Below are positions 37,143 to 48,383 of a stretch of DNA of 64,000 nt, one piece after another. Source of the DNA: Isoperla grammatica. Lineage: Eukaryota; Arthropoda; Insecta; Plecoptera; Perlodidae. Position 1 is the first letter of the stretch, and every line of letters starts with the position of its first letter. Both the position numbers and the translations under genes were made by a program. The stretch covers positions 34,684,084 through 34,748,083 of the forward strand of contig OX246749.1 of NCBI GenBank assembly GCA_945910005.1. Reading direction: 5' to 3'. The notes under the pieces were generated by a model. It was not told where the DNA came from, searched no databases, and saw only the letters and a list, made by a program, of their open reading frames with translations.

Positions 37143-38717
37143 TTAAGTTGCGCGCGCCGCCTGCCTCCGAAGCAACACGTAAATCTTCTCCTTAATCCAG
37201 TCCTTATTGTATGGGGCGTACGAGTTGGTGCTCTTCTGGTATCTGAAACAAAACATACGACGTCGTTACCACGGAGCAGAGAAAAGAGAACGTTCTAACC
37301 CTCTCGCGAAATGAGTTTGAACAGTTTAAACCGTCCCCAAGCGAACAAGTAAACAAAATGAATAAAAGTTTCTACACATTTCTAAGTAGACATCTAAGCC
37401 TAGCAATTACAAAATAAAACAGTAATAATTAATTAATTTTATTGTTGTTTTCCTGTCCCATGAAAGGACAGGATGGCCAGTGTCGTTTCATGGGACAGGA
37501 AAACAACAATACAATTAATTTATTATTACTGTTTTATTTTGTAATTGCTAGGCTTAGGCCTACATGTCTACTTAGAAATGTGTAGAAACTTTTTTTCATT
37601 TTGTTAACTTGTTTGGTTGGGGACGGTTTAAACTGTTCAAACTCAGTTCACGAGAGAGTTAGAACTTAGAACGTTCTTATTTCTGACGATCATTCGATTA
37701 GGCTATAGGTAGCCTATGTTACATTATTCAATATATGAGCTTTTTCTTTGCTAGAAAAAAAATCTTGAGTAGTTAACCTACACGCAAGGCAATCTCAATA
37801 ACATGTCTAACAGCCCACTAAACATTCGGGGTTACCAACACACTCACACAAGGCAGGACAGGTCGGAGAGTTGGTCGACAAAGTCAAACAGTTGGCTGAT
37901 GTCGTAAGTGATGCTCGGCGTGTTGGGATTCTGCCTCTTTAAGTGTTCTTCGTAGATCTTGCACACGCCTGCTTGAAAAAAGACAACGTAATCCATTAGA
38001 CAATTTAATATTAACCATGCCCCCGTTTGACAACACTGCCATCAATTGCTGCACAGTTTCTACATGCACAACAAGACATAAGACCGATCGACTCGCGAGC
38101 CGAGCGAACTTCTCACCTTCCATACACTCGTTTATTGACTCGTAGTCTGAGAACGTCCTCGTTTCTGGGTTCTGTCCGGGTTGGATCAGGAGAATAGTGT
38201 GCGCCTGAAACGACAAAGCGGTTTATTAGCACGACCAACAATGTGTATCTAGCCTGTAATAATATTCGGATACATCATAAGGTACTTAATTCTATCGTTA
38301 TGTGCATTGAAGCGTTTAAAGTGAAGTGGTTCTTCTAATTATTCCAGACTAGGCCTAGCCTAGGCCCAGGCGGATGAGGCTCAGACTTCCAGTTACCTAT
38401 CCAATGTTTCTCAAATGAAGATCTACGCCTAGGCTATTGGAATATTTAAAAAACATGAACAGTACCACAGGAAAATGCGTATTTCAGTGAGAAGATATGA
38501 TGAGCCCACAGCCGGCACGAGGGGAAGGCCTAGGGCTTCGGCTGTAGGCCTAGGCTAGGCCTAAGCCATTGCAATGGCGCAAAACAAACCGATGCCGAAC
38601 AGACAAATATCGCCGACGCATCATTCAAAGGACGGGATAGGCCAACAAGACTAGTGCAATTATACCTCTTTTCAGGCCTAAGTAAGAAAGAATAAAACAA
38701 AACTACTATCTTACCAT
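37143..38717 (-). CDS. ERH: Enhancer of rudimentary homolog (ERH)
   Basis: Small, highly conserved nuclear protein linked to pyrimidine metabolism, splicing and RNA decay. Exons: 38715-38717 (only the ATG), 38117-38204, 37848-37968, 37143-37242. All are GT-AG and the phases agree; total 312 nt, 103 aa (human 104). The protein begins [19 protein letters not shown] and has the family motifs [40 protein letters not shown] and [17 protein letters not shown]. The ATG-only first coding exon is followed by GTAAGA at 38714. The start is inferred from this perfect donor and the conserved N-terminus. Divergent from GCHFR, sharing a short intergenic promoter region. Confidence 0.95.
37279..37682. repeat. 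About 400-bp foldback in ERH intron 3
   Basis: Arms of about 180 bp (37279-37465 and 37487-37682) are inverted copies around a loop near 37466-37486. Both ends carry AGAACGTTCTAA, and both arms contain GTTTGAACAGTTTAAACCGT. Inserted between ERH exons 3 and 4 in a 605-bp intron, so the pre-mRNA can form a long hairpin. MITE-like. Confidence 0.85.
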
Positions 38718-38947
38718 TAGTAATTGGTATTGTCACTTCAATAAAACGCTAGAGAAATATTTCTATAACCACGGGCGGAATGGCAGCTTCCTTTGGGATT
38801 CGATTCAATTTCGAGGTCGATTTTCGACTCTCGATAGTCGATTCTCTAGTCGTCGAGAAGGCCGTGTCAAATCGAATCGACGAGGAACAGCTGATAACGT
38901 TTTTGGGCTGTTGAATGTGGCAAGTGTTCGTGAATCTGTCGAAAATA
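38718..38947. promoter_or_regulatory. Shared ERH/GCHFR bidirectional promoter region
   Basis: Only 230 bp separate the divergent start codons. The region holds repeated GATTCGATT/AATCGAATC and TCGA-rich words between about 38800 and 38882 and one CAGCTG E-box at about 38888. No TATA box is evident. Regulatory role is inferred from geometry alone. Confidence 0.5.
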
Positions 38948-40621
38948 ATGCCGTATGTTATGGTAACTACTCAAATAAGATTAGTAAGTTATTACAATTA
39001 AATTATATTGTTAGTAGACTGTATATTGTTGAATGCTTGGTACAGGGCACCTACGTATTTTACAGGAAAATGGGCCTACTTTTGTTGGTGACGAGTTTTC
39101 TAACCCTCAATTAATGACTTATTTGGGTGCCGAGAAAAAGTTCGAACCTGGAAACGATTTGTGAGTATCTCGCCGACCATAAATTATATCCAACACAACC
39201 TGGTTGGTGCTCGATAATTGTAATTGGCCTGGCCCTATCGTGCATGAAGTTGCCAGGATTAGGCCTAGCTAGCTAGCCTAGAGACCTGGACCTAGGGCTA
39301 GGCCTAGGCCTAGTCGACCTGCAATGAATATAGGGCCTAGGCCTAGGCCTACACTAGCTAGGCCTAACTGATGTAATCGTTCGTCCCGTTGTGGAATTTG
39401 GAGATCTTCTACACTAGGGCTAGCATACAAGCCCATTCTGCAACGAAACCTAAGTTTACCAAACTTTAAAATTAGAAACGCTTGCTTGCTTACAAACTTG
39501 GCTTAAGCTGGATTCATGTGACAGTGGTTCTGGGCCAATCAGAAGCTACCTGCGTGCGACTGCATGTAGCAACGCAACAGTTGCTCAAGTTTCGTGCATT
39601 CAAGTGCACATATGCCCGTGTACAACCACAGCGAGGGAAGTACGGAAACAACCTGTCGAGTCACGCAAATCCACGCATGAGTACAGCTTTTCATCCAACA
39701 ACACTGGGAATCTAGTTCACACTATTACATTACATCTATGCTTTGCTCACGTATTATGCTTTGGCTTACTTTAATGAACGGTTATGGTTAATTAATGCTT
39801 TTAGTATAATTTAATGCTCGTTTTCTTCTTCTTTAATACGTGCTTGCGATCGTCTTTAAATCAACTACATGTGTTAAGATAATAGATACTACACCAAGCA
39901 CCTGGTCTAGTGGCGGAGGATGAACCACCACCATGATTATTATTCAATAGTTATACTATTTATTCTTTGCATTAGTGTTTTCATTACAGTTTTGTTTTAA
40001 TTTCTTGGATTCTCTTTTTTGCTAGATTGAGGTCTACACTACACCATTTTCATTAGTTGTTTCCGTTTGTATTAGTTGTATTTATTGTCCTCCTTTATAA
40101 ATCATTTATTTTATTTTAATGTAATTCAACTGTAACTCTCAATCTAGACAGCACTGCTAAGCTACGTAGGTACCACCCGTAATGGTACGTAGGTACCATT
40201 ATCTCCACCATTTTAAGTTCATCAAAGGCTCACTCAAAACTTAATGACAGTTGTTGTAATACCCACATTACACGGTTCAATACTATCGTCAAATTTATTG
40301 AATTCAAGGACAAAAAAGCATCAATTAATAGACGCTATATTGTTGCAGTTTTTTACTAATCTCTTTTCGATTCGCTTTTTTTGTTCTTGAATTCGACAAG
40401 TTTGACGAAAGTATCGAGTCGTGTAATGTCGGCATTACCACCAGAATGCGGGTCGTATATTAATCCCACCCTGCCACGTTGTTTTCAGCCCCGTCTACAC
40501 GGTCAACGAACCGGCCCGGCTCGTCCTTGACAAACTCGAGGCTCACGGCTTCACGCTGGTCGGAATGAGCGGCATCGGTCAGACCTGCGTGTGGACGATG
40601 CACAATCCCAACGCCTACTAG
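38948..40621 (+). CDS. GCHFR: GTP cyclohydrolase I feedback regulatory protein
   Basis: GFRP binds GTP cyclohydrolase I and mediates tetrahydrobiopterin feedback inhibition and phenylalanine activation. Exons 38948-38983, 39066-39160 and 40489-40621 give 264 nt, 87 aa (human 84). All junctions are GT-AG with matching phase. Exon 1 encodes MPYVMVTTQIRL, exon 2 ENGPTFVGDEFSNPQLMTYL and GAEKKFEPGNDF, and exon 3 PVYTVNEPARLVLDKLEAHG then FTLVGMSGIGQTCVWTMHN. These align along the whole length with the family (MPYLLISTQIR, GPT-VGDE, LDKLE, GxGQTxVW). Too short and split to appear as a conventional ORF. Confidence 0.93.
40257..40441. repeat. Inverted-repeat MITE in GCHFR intron 2
   Basis: Arms of about 65 bp: left GTAATACCCACATTACACGG, right complement GGTAATGCCGACATTACACG. 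Both continue through CGTCAAA and GAATTCAAG to a poly-A/T loop side. About 80% identity between arms indicates an old insertion. It ends about 48 bp before the exon 3 acceptor. Confidence 0.7.
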
Positions 40622-40770
40622 ACGCCGTCACCGCGACAAGGAACCTACTTGCCGCGCCCACCTGCGGCATGCGTAGACACTGGGCTCGAACGTAGCTGAT
40701 TAACAGACACAACAAGGTGTATTCGGTGCAACGAGTTAGTTATAAAAATCAAACAAACAGACCTAGAAAC

Positions 40771-41183
40771 GTGAACGTGTGCGCTACTGATTAGTGAAGA
40801 ACATATATTTAAATTGAAAGAATCTCTACGTAATAAGCCACCTTTAAAACTAAAAAAACAGTCCATAAAACGTTTACAAGGTTAACAGACCTGTGAATGA
40901 ACAATTTTTTGTAATTAAAAACAGAAGTTTACTTTCTAAAACATCAATAAGGTGAACAGAGCTTGATAAAACGCAAACGTGAACGTGTGCGTTACTGATT
41001 AGTGATTAGTAAAACACATATATATTTCAAATTGAAAGAATCTCTACGTAATAAGCCACCTTTTAAAACTAAAAAAACAGTCTACATAAAATATTTACAA
41101 AAATAAACAGACCTGGGAATGAACAATTTTTTGTAATTAAAACTTTCTAACGCGTCTATAAGGTGAACAGAGCTTGATAAGAC
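40771..41183. repeat. Tandem duplication (208-bp period) upstream of ASF1
   Basis: GTGAACGTGTGCG at 40771 recurs at 40979, and the copies match over about 200 bp with small indels (both contain GAATCTCTACGTAATAAGCC, GAACAATTTTTTGTAATTAA and GGTGAACAGAGCTTGATAA). The second copy ends about 50 bp before the ASF1 start codon, so the duplication covers probable promoter or 5'-UTR sequence. Confidence 0.85.
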
Positions 41184-41235
41184 GCGAGTGCGATGGGATG
41201 GCGAAGGTGAAGGTCGCGACTGAGATGGGATCGCG

Positions 41236-42982
41236 ATGGCGAAGGTCCAGGTGATCAACGTGGTGGTCCTCGACAATCCCTCGGCCTTCCTCAACCCGCT
41301 CCAGTTCGAGATCACCATCGAGTGCGTCGAGGACCTCGTGGAGGATCTCGAGTGGAGAATCATTTACGTCGGGTCGGCAGAGAGCGAGGCTCACGACCAG
41401 GTGCTGGACACGGTCTACGTCGGGCCGGTATCGAGGGGACGACACCGGTTCGTGTTCCAGGCGGAGCCGCCAGACCCCGGCAAGATACCGGTTGCTGACG
41501 CTGTCGGGGTGACAGTGGTGCTGCTCACCAGCGCTTACAGGTACGTAGATCGAGAAAGGGAGAGAGAGAGAGATTGAGAATGATTCATGTATTCATTTGA
41601 CTTTATTAAAGAGGGGGAAGGGGATTAAGACCAGTGGAGCCTTCTCTTCCATCCAACTCATAAGGAAAGAGAGAGAGAGATTGCCTTGTTTCCATTACTT
41701 ATTATTCAACTACGTACTCATTCAGATACAATATAAAAATAAAGCTACGGTTGTCTCGTGTATAAAAGACTGGCCACTGCAATGATTTGTAGGCTTGCAA
41801 GCGTATAAATCTTTAGGATCTTCTTAATCACTCCATTCAATTGGTTGAAGTGCTGTCATGATCTAACCACTGCTCACTAAACTTGTAGCTCCACCACAAA
41901 AGATCACTCCATAGCTACTGGAGGCGAGATTGGACCAGCGCTTAGTATGTAGTGGGAGGGGTGTCCCAAGTCCTGGTACAGTGAAACTTTGATTTTACGT
42001 ACCTTGAAGCAACGAATTCCTTGATGTTAGGTATTTTTTTCCTGGTCCCAGATAGTATAGTTTCTCATAACAATGTTCTTTGATTTTACAAATTCCTTGA
42101 ATTAACGAATTTTTTGGTATACCCCATCACGTTCGTAAAATCAAAGTTTCACTGTACACATGTTCATATTTGGGAAAATTCCATTTTAAAAGTAACCCAT
42201 ACTCGCCAACAGTAACTACAGGTCTGCCAACCTTGGCTGACCCGGACCGCGCGTTGTTCCAGGGGTCAGGAGTTCATCCGGGTGGGCTACTACGTCAACA
42301 ACGACTACGGCGATCCCGACCTCACTCAGGTTCCGTCGACGCCGCAGTTTGAGAAGCTCCAGCGCAACATACTCGCCACCAACCCGAGGGTCACTCGCTT
42401 CAAGGTAGGTGCGCCACAGGTGGCCTGGTCTAACAGGTAGCCTGCTCCAACAGGTTGCCTGGTCTAACAGGTAGCCTGCTCCAACAGGTGGCCTGGTCTA
42501 ACAGGTGGCCTGGCATGTTTTGATGTTGATTAGGTAGGTCTCACCTTACTGAAAATTATCCTGTTCACGGTTAAAGCTGTATGTGTACCTACCCTGTAGT
42601 TTTAAAATTAACTCAAAGTAAATCATCTACTAGAGACTTTACTGCTCCTTCTTTGTTGCAATAAATATTTCCATTTTCAAATGTTCTTGTTTAATTGTGA
42701 AAGGTGTGTACTTGCGTTGATCACCAATAGGTTGAAACGTCTCATTCTATTCGTCTGTCCATCCCTGATTATTTGCAACACTTTGCCTTGTGTTAGTGTG
42801 AAGTAATGATGCTTGGTTCACGGTGGTTGTTGTTGTTGCTTGCGCAGATCGACTGGGACGATTGTCCAACCAATAAGGGGAAGCCGAACCCGAGCGTCCA
42901 GGAGACGAGTTCTAGTCTTGAGGGGACGTCGAGGGGCTCCGTCGCCGGCAGCCTCGCATTCGCCGACGAGAAGGAACCCTAG
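41236..42982 (+). CDS. ASF1: Histone chaperone ASF1
   Basis: Anti-silencing function 1 binds H3-H4 dimers and hands them to CAF-1/HIRA during nucleosome assembly. Exons 41236-41540, 42263-42404 and 42848-42982 give 582 nt, 193 aa. GT-AG junctions with consistent phases. Conserved core: [70 protein letters not shown] (H3-binding strand), [28 protein letters not shown]. The C-terminal tail encoded by exon 3 is short, acidic/serine-rich and variable, as in the family. ATG context GCGATGGCG. The stop codon TAG lies inside the first unit of a 29-bp tandem repeat. Confidence 0.96.
41979..42154. mobile_element. Tc1/mariner-type MITE in ASF1 intron 1
   Basis: A 176-bp element with inverted ends CAGTGAAACTTTGATTTTAC and its complement, flanked by TA on both sides (41977-41978 and 42155-42156). 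Such ends and a TA duplication are typical of mariner/pogo-derived MITEs. Confidence 0.85.
42415..42515 (+). repeat. Short direct repeats after ASF1 exon 2
   Basis: Alternating copies of GGTGGCCTGGTCTAACA and GGTAGCCTGCTCCAACA (17-bp unit, about six copies) begin ten bases after the exon 2 donor. They do not include coding sequence. Confidence 0.85.
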
Positions 42983-43290
42983 GTGACTGCGATACTTGCG
43001 TGGCCTGCTAGGTGACTGCAATACTTGCGTGGTATCCTGGGTGACTGCAATACTTGCGTGGTATCCTGGGTGACTGCGATACTTGCGTGGTATCCTGGGT
43101 GACTGCGATACTTGCGTGGCATCCTAGGTGACTGCGATACTTGCGTGGCATCCTTGGTGACTGCGATACTTGCGTGGCATCCTAAGTGACTGCGATACTT
43201 GCGTGTCCTGCTGGGTGACTGCGATACTTTCGTGGCATCCTGGGTGATTGCGATACTAGTATGTCCTACTAGGTGATTGCGATACCTGCA
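42976..43290 (+). repeat. 29-bp minisatellite starting at the ASF1 stop codon
   Basis: About 11 copies of a 29-bp unit (CCTAGGTGACTGCGATACTT then GCGTGGCAT). The first copy overlaps the last codon and stop (CCC TAG), and later copies carry CCTAGGTGAC or CCTGGGTGAC. The array forms the start of the 3'-UTR. Confidence 0.93.
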
Positions 43291-46012
43291 AGATGCGCTA
43301 TAGCGATAGTTCACATCAAAGGAACATTCCGACAATGTTTACTGTCGTAGGTGTATGTATACATTCCGTTTGAGACTTGCGTGCGCTGACGTTGTCTAGA
43401 AACTTGTCACTGCGTCAGCGTAATAGAAGAGATCGGTCTGACAACGGGTGTTGTACAGACAGACGTTTGACAACGCTGCAATGACGCAGCGTTTGTCTCG
43501 TGGAACGAGATGGGACTGTTTGAAAGCGCGTAAGTGTTGACATGGATGGGCCACAGCATGGGCGAGAGGATAACCAGGCCGTTTCACTTCGTTGTCCGGT
43601 CCTTGTTGGATGCGCACTAACTGTATAGACGTTGTTGTAAGATCAAAAGGAACCTATAGTTTTTAGAGATTGTCTTTCTTATTTTGTTGTACCATACTTA
43701 CTTACACATTTCTATTGTTGTGTCTGTTAACAGCGTGGCGGCACGCCACAGTGTTTGTTGCTAAACTAGACGATATTTTGTTAGGTCCTCACTCCTTTGT
43801 ATGAATTTGGTTTACTAAAACGACACGCTACGCATACTGCAACGACGGAATCCAAGTTAGGTTTATTTAAATACTTTACAGAGGGAGTCTTATTTTTTTG
43901 ATTTGGGTTTTTTTATTCGAGCCGTTTTACAAACTCCTTGTCGTGGTTTATATTATATACACACACATTAGGGGCATTAGATAAATCGTACACAAACAAA
44001 ACAACATGGATGTCTGTGTATGACTGGGTTGTTATATTGTGTTAGTTTGTTAGTTTGTTCGAGTTATCAACAGAGATAGACGATATACTTTAAATGTACA
44101 ACAGTAGAATCCGTTTGGTAACTCACTATACGATATCATAGGATCTACACATATCCAACGTTCAGGGCATCGTAGACTAACCGTTTCTTTCTTAGCAGGT
44201 AGTTTTCTTGTAAATAAATGTGGGTTAATTCAATTTCGTGGTGTCCCACACCGAGGGATTCGGTGTTCGCCGCTTAAAACCGTCACAGTGACAAACCCTG
44301 TCTTCAGTGTATCTCGTAGCAGCAACGCGAGCTGCAATCATGTTTCTCAGAATGTATAGGTGCACAAGTCTAGTGCGTTAGGCGATATCTCTTCCAGGCT
44401 CCCACCCTGTGCTCGTTAAACGGCAGAGATTTGTACAAATGTGTTTTTTTTAAAGCTAGATCGTAGAAAGAATAGTCATTGCGTACGTTTAAACGAAATA
44501 AGTGGGTCTAAACGTGTAAATCTGTAATCTGTGTGAACTAGACCATTTGACGTAGGTATTTATAAAGTACCTGTAATACTTTCATTTTTAACCAGTGTTG
44601 AATATAGTATACTGGCCCATTAATTTGTGTATGATTTACAAAAGTAGTCTACTGTAGTTGAAAGAAAATTTGAACGAGGTTGACTCGTAGTGGTTAGGTT
44701 GCACTATAATTTAACCTAAAGCCGAATCAGCACGCATTTCAGAGTAGTAGATTTACTGTATGTTAGTTCCTAACGACGATTACAATTTGCCAACGCGAGA
44801 TTACGCAAATTCGCTTCACTCTAGTTCATCTTCTTGTCGTAACCTTTCAACTGTGGAGGCCAGTTCATTTGTCGGTAGTAACCGCTGTTCGCTCGGGCGC
44901 ACTAACGTGGCGACATATTACAAAACGAGTTTGCCCCACAACTTGTATAATTTTCTATCTATGGTTTTATGAATGATCAGAAAAACCATACAAAGCAACA
45001 CAATTCTAAATCACTATTATTAGATTCGACTAATCGTATCTAATCTAATTGTAGTCTACAATTAAGTACCTAAAGCAATATTTTGTAACATTTCGTACTG
45101 ATATTAAACTAAGTGACGTAATAACATGTATATTTGTTGATGGATCCATGTTTTTGTAGTAGATTTTGTTCTCGTAGGAATTATGACTGTACAGTTAGTT
45201 TCGTTTAGAGAGGAGATAAACGGGAGAATGGATATTTAACCTCGTTGCTCGGTCGGTGAAACGTCGGGCGTTTATAGTCGCCTAGTTCCAACGGTCTTCC
45301 AGAGCTTACATGTCACATCGGCACTAGATAGCTCGTTTCGCTTCGCATTGGACACACTGGAAACCACCGGCTCGTCGATAATATGCGTGAAAACTTGGGA
45401 CAAAGTTGTCCAACCTCGGATGGAAGTCTCGACTTTGATCTGCCGAATTTATATGTCAATAATTTGCACAAATACGTATTTAAAGAAAGTTAAACAAAAG
45501 AATTCCCTATTTAATTTCAATACAAACTGTTGACAAATACGTTTTGTATGTTAACTGCAAACATTCAATATAATTGCTAACATCGGCTCAAACATTAAGG
45601 CTGCGGGTAAACCACGTACCTCGCTTATGTCTGGGTAGGTCAAGACAGGTGCCAGGCATGTTGCTGGCAGGGCTACTCAAAAGAATACACGTCTGGGTCG
45701 CGAACTAAGGACTTCTGCTCCTCCGCTATCACCCACGATACTCCGTAGGCAAGGAAGTTAAATGTTGTGCTGTTGTAATAAATCTGTATTTATTTTCTGA
45801 CCACTAAAATGAATTCCACTGTGGAACATTATACACACTATCTCTTGTGACCCGTTAATGTTATTGTGACGTCTCCAAAGTCTCTTTTTGTGACAGTATC
45901 GTATTGGTAGAGATTCAAATCCATTCCAGAAGTTAAAGAACCCAGCCCTGAACCGGAAATCGAACGCAGGATTAAAGGAAACACAAGTCGAGCGTTCTGT
46001 GACCGCAGGTAG
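43291..46012. other. Intergenic region between ASF1 and the b5 reductase-like gene
   Basis: The first part is probably ASF1 3'-UTR. Otherwise AT-rich DNA without a recognised element. The ORFs of 60-73 codons (44760-44972, 45348-45533) lack family signatures. A CGAGCGTTCTGTGACCGCAG acceptor-like string precedes the next gene's ATG at 46013. Confidence 0.5.
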
Positions 46013-47035
46013 ATGGACGAAGGGGACAAAGTGCCAGAACATCCAGAAGAGAAGCGTTCAGACATAGACGAAGTACCAGAATGCCCGGAAGATGATTGTT
46101 GTGAGTTGGAGGAAAGCCCGAAAGGTGAGGGTTGTGGATTGGAGGAACGACCACAAGTCGAGCGTTCTACGATGGACGACCCGCCAGAACGCCCCGAGGA
46201 CTCGGACTGCTGCGGCCAGGGCTGCGACCCCTGCGTGTTTGACATATACGCGGCACGCCTGGCCGCGTGGGAGCGTTCTCGTCTCTCGGCGCCCTCGGAC
46301 CGCGTTACGAAACCCGCCTACCTGTCCGAAACGCGATACCGCTCGTTCGTGGTCACCTTTGTGGAGCCTCACACCGCCTCCGCTAGATTGATTACGTTCC
46401 GAGCTCCGGGGGCGGCATCTCTCGGCCTGGGGGCGGGACAGCACCTCGTCATGAGAGGCGGAGACAAGTTGTCCCGAGCTTACACCCCCGTGTCTCTTCG
46501 CGAGGGGGAGTTTGATCTTCTCGTTCGCATCTACCCCGACGGCCGTATGTCTTCCGTCCTCTCGGCGCTGGGCCCAGGAGACCAGGCCCAGTTCCGGGGG
46601 CCCTACGGCGGCCCGGGGCCCTACCGGCCTAACAGATACCGGCGCGTCCTCATGCTCTGCGCCGGTACCGGTCTGGCGCCCATGGTTTCCACGGCAACGT
46701 CCGTCGTCGCGGACGAATCGGACGAGACGTTCGTCCGTCTGCTCTACTGCGAGCGTTCCGTGTCGGACGTTCTCCTGAGAGACAGACTGAGAACGCTCGC
46801 CCAGGCGTGGAACTTCACTGCGCGGATATACTTGCCGCCGGGTGACGTGGGTACGCCCAGATACGGTGAAGAGTTGCGCTACGCGAGGTTGGACCGAGAG
46901 ACGCTGGCTGGGGAACTGGGCGCCGATGTAGTAAGGACCCTTGTGATGATCTGCGGTAGCGAAGCCTTCAACGCCGACATGAAGGAACACGCCCTAGCGC
47001 TGGGCGTGGAGCCCAGCAACATTCACGTGTTCTGA
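46013..47035 (+). CDS. CYB5RL: NADH-cytochrome b5 reductase-like protein (CYB5RL type)
   Basis: Flavoprotein reductase of the ferredoxin-NADP reductase superfamily, moving electrons from NADH through FAD. Single-exon, 340 aa. Residues 60-79 (ERPEDSDCCGQGCDPCVFDI) are an oxidoreductase-like N-terminal motif with CCxxGCxxC. FAD-binding RAYTPVS is at 155-161 and GRMSSVL at 177-183, GPYGG at 196-200, NADH-binding LCAGTGLAPM at 215-224, ICGSEAFN at 313-320. It ends NIHVF, near the usual C-terminus, so it is complete. Residues 1-59 form an acidic, cysteine-containing low-complexity segment with imperfect repeats (PECPEDDCC, EGCGLEER). A 5'-UTR intron is possible because CGCAG lies five bases before the ATG. 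High GC relative to the flanks. Antisense ORF 46058-46990 is a shadow. Confidence 0.92.
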   Translation: MDEGDKVPEHPEEKRSDIDEVPECPEDDCCELEESPKGEGCGLEERPQVERSTMDDPPERPEDSDCCGQGCDPCVFDIYAARLAAWERSRLSAPSDRVTKPAYLSETRYRSFVVTFVEPHTASARLITFRAPGAASLGLGAGQHLVMRGGDKLSRAYTPVSLREGEFDLLVRIYPDGRMSSVLSALGPGDQAQFRGPYGGPGPYRPNRYRRVLMLCAGTGLAPMVSTATSVVADESDETFVRLLYCERSVSDVLLRDRLRTLAQAWNFTARIYLPPGDVGTPRYGEELRYARLDRETLAGELGADVVRTLVMICGSEAFNADMKEHALALGVEPSNIHVF

Positions 47036-48383
47036 TCGTAGACTTGCGAGAGGCTAGTTTACTTTACTGTAAGACTAATATCCGTGTTTTGTAATCAAGA
47101 GATTAGCTTTGAAAGATGTGATGGGAGAGACATGTTGAGCTGTGAAGTTTTCCTGGTTCTTTAGCCAGGAGTCAAGACTAATATCCATGTCTTCTGAATG
47201 TGAGCGATCGTTGCTTGGAAACGATACGACTGAAATAGAGGGGGAGACGCATGTTTTACTTTTCTTTGTAAAGAAGACTATGTAATATCCATGTCTGTTT
47301 TATAATCTATGTGATTGTAGATTGTGAACGATGCGACTGAATTAAAGGGTTTGTAGATTGGGAGAGTTTTGTGTTTACTTTCATGTTTCCCCGAATCTTT
47401 TGTCCCGAAGAAGGAAGGTCACCTCAAAGAACGACGTATTTCCCGCCCTCTTCGTGCGAGGTTGTAACACTGTCAACTCTTCACCGGAAGCTCGGAACAC
47501 CGAGACGGTGGATGCACGACTTTTGAAAAAGCTGAGTGGCAGATGGAGTAAGTAGCCTGTATTAAATGTCTATAGATTAAAACATTAATGTTGTTATTTG
47601 ATTACAAAGGATAAATTCACATTTATTAGATTTTTGGTGTCGTCATATTTTAGTACGGAGCACAGAAGAAATAAAAGGATGTTGGGCATTTAAAGGTAAG
47701 CAAGAATCGAGATATAAAAAAGCACAAGAAAATGCTACGCCATGAAGCCAATACGCCAATGCGCGTAGGAACAAAGCTTTAGTATAAAAATGTTTAGGAA
47801 ATGGGATGAGGAAATAGCACAGTAGAAAGAGCCAGTTCATATCTATGTACATACTTAAAATGTACTTATATCAAAACAAAATATTACCCACAAGCACTTT
47901 AATGTTTAATCATTAACATTGGTGTGTAGTAGTGAATTCAATTACAATATATAGCATAATTAATAAATCTAATTTATTTAGCTAGAAAAGGCATTGCTAA
48001 CCCTGTTTAAAATAAGAAAACAATTGTATATCAGTCACATTTCCATTTTCTTTAAATTTCTAAGCACATATTAATAATAATAATAATAATATAATAACAA
48101 GGAACTTAACCAATTTACATACTTGTTAATATTCTGACAATCTTAAATCTCTGTACATAAGTTAGCTAAATTACCAGGCAGGCCAGATTGAATTGAAACC
48201 TCCTTTTACTCCTCTCTCTCCAAGGATATCTATCTATCCACCACAATATATAACAGGGACTTGGTCACTTGCGGTGTTTTTCTACTGTGATTTCCCCAAA
48301 AGATTAGATTTAAAATATCTAGTCTCCCTCTCAAGAAAACAGGACGAACACGGCGTATGATTGTTTCTTGTAACATAATGTCC
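47036..48383. other. Intergenic DNA between convergent genes
   Basis: 3'-UTR of the reductase-like gene, then AT-rich DNA with an (AAT)n tract near 48070-48100. No gene or element recognised. Confidence 0.5.

Noticed and set aside
46058..46990. 310-codon minus-strand ORF
   Set aside because: Shadow of the GC-rich b5 reductase-like gene, which has all family motifs on the other strand.
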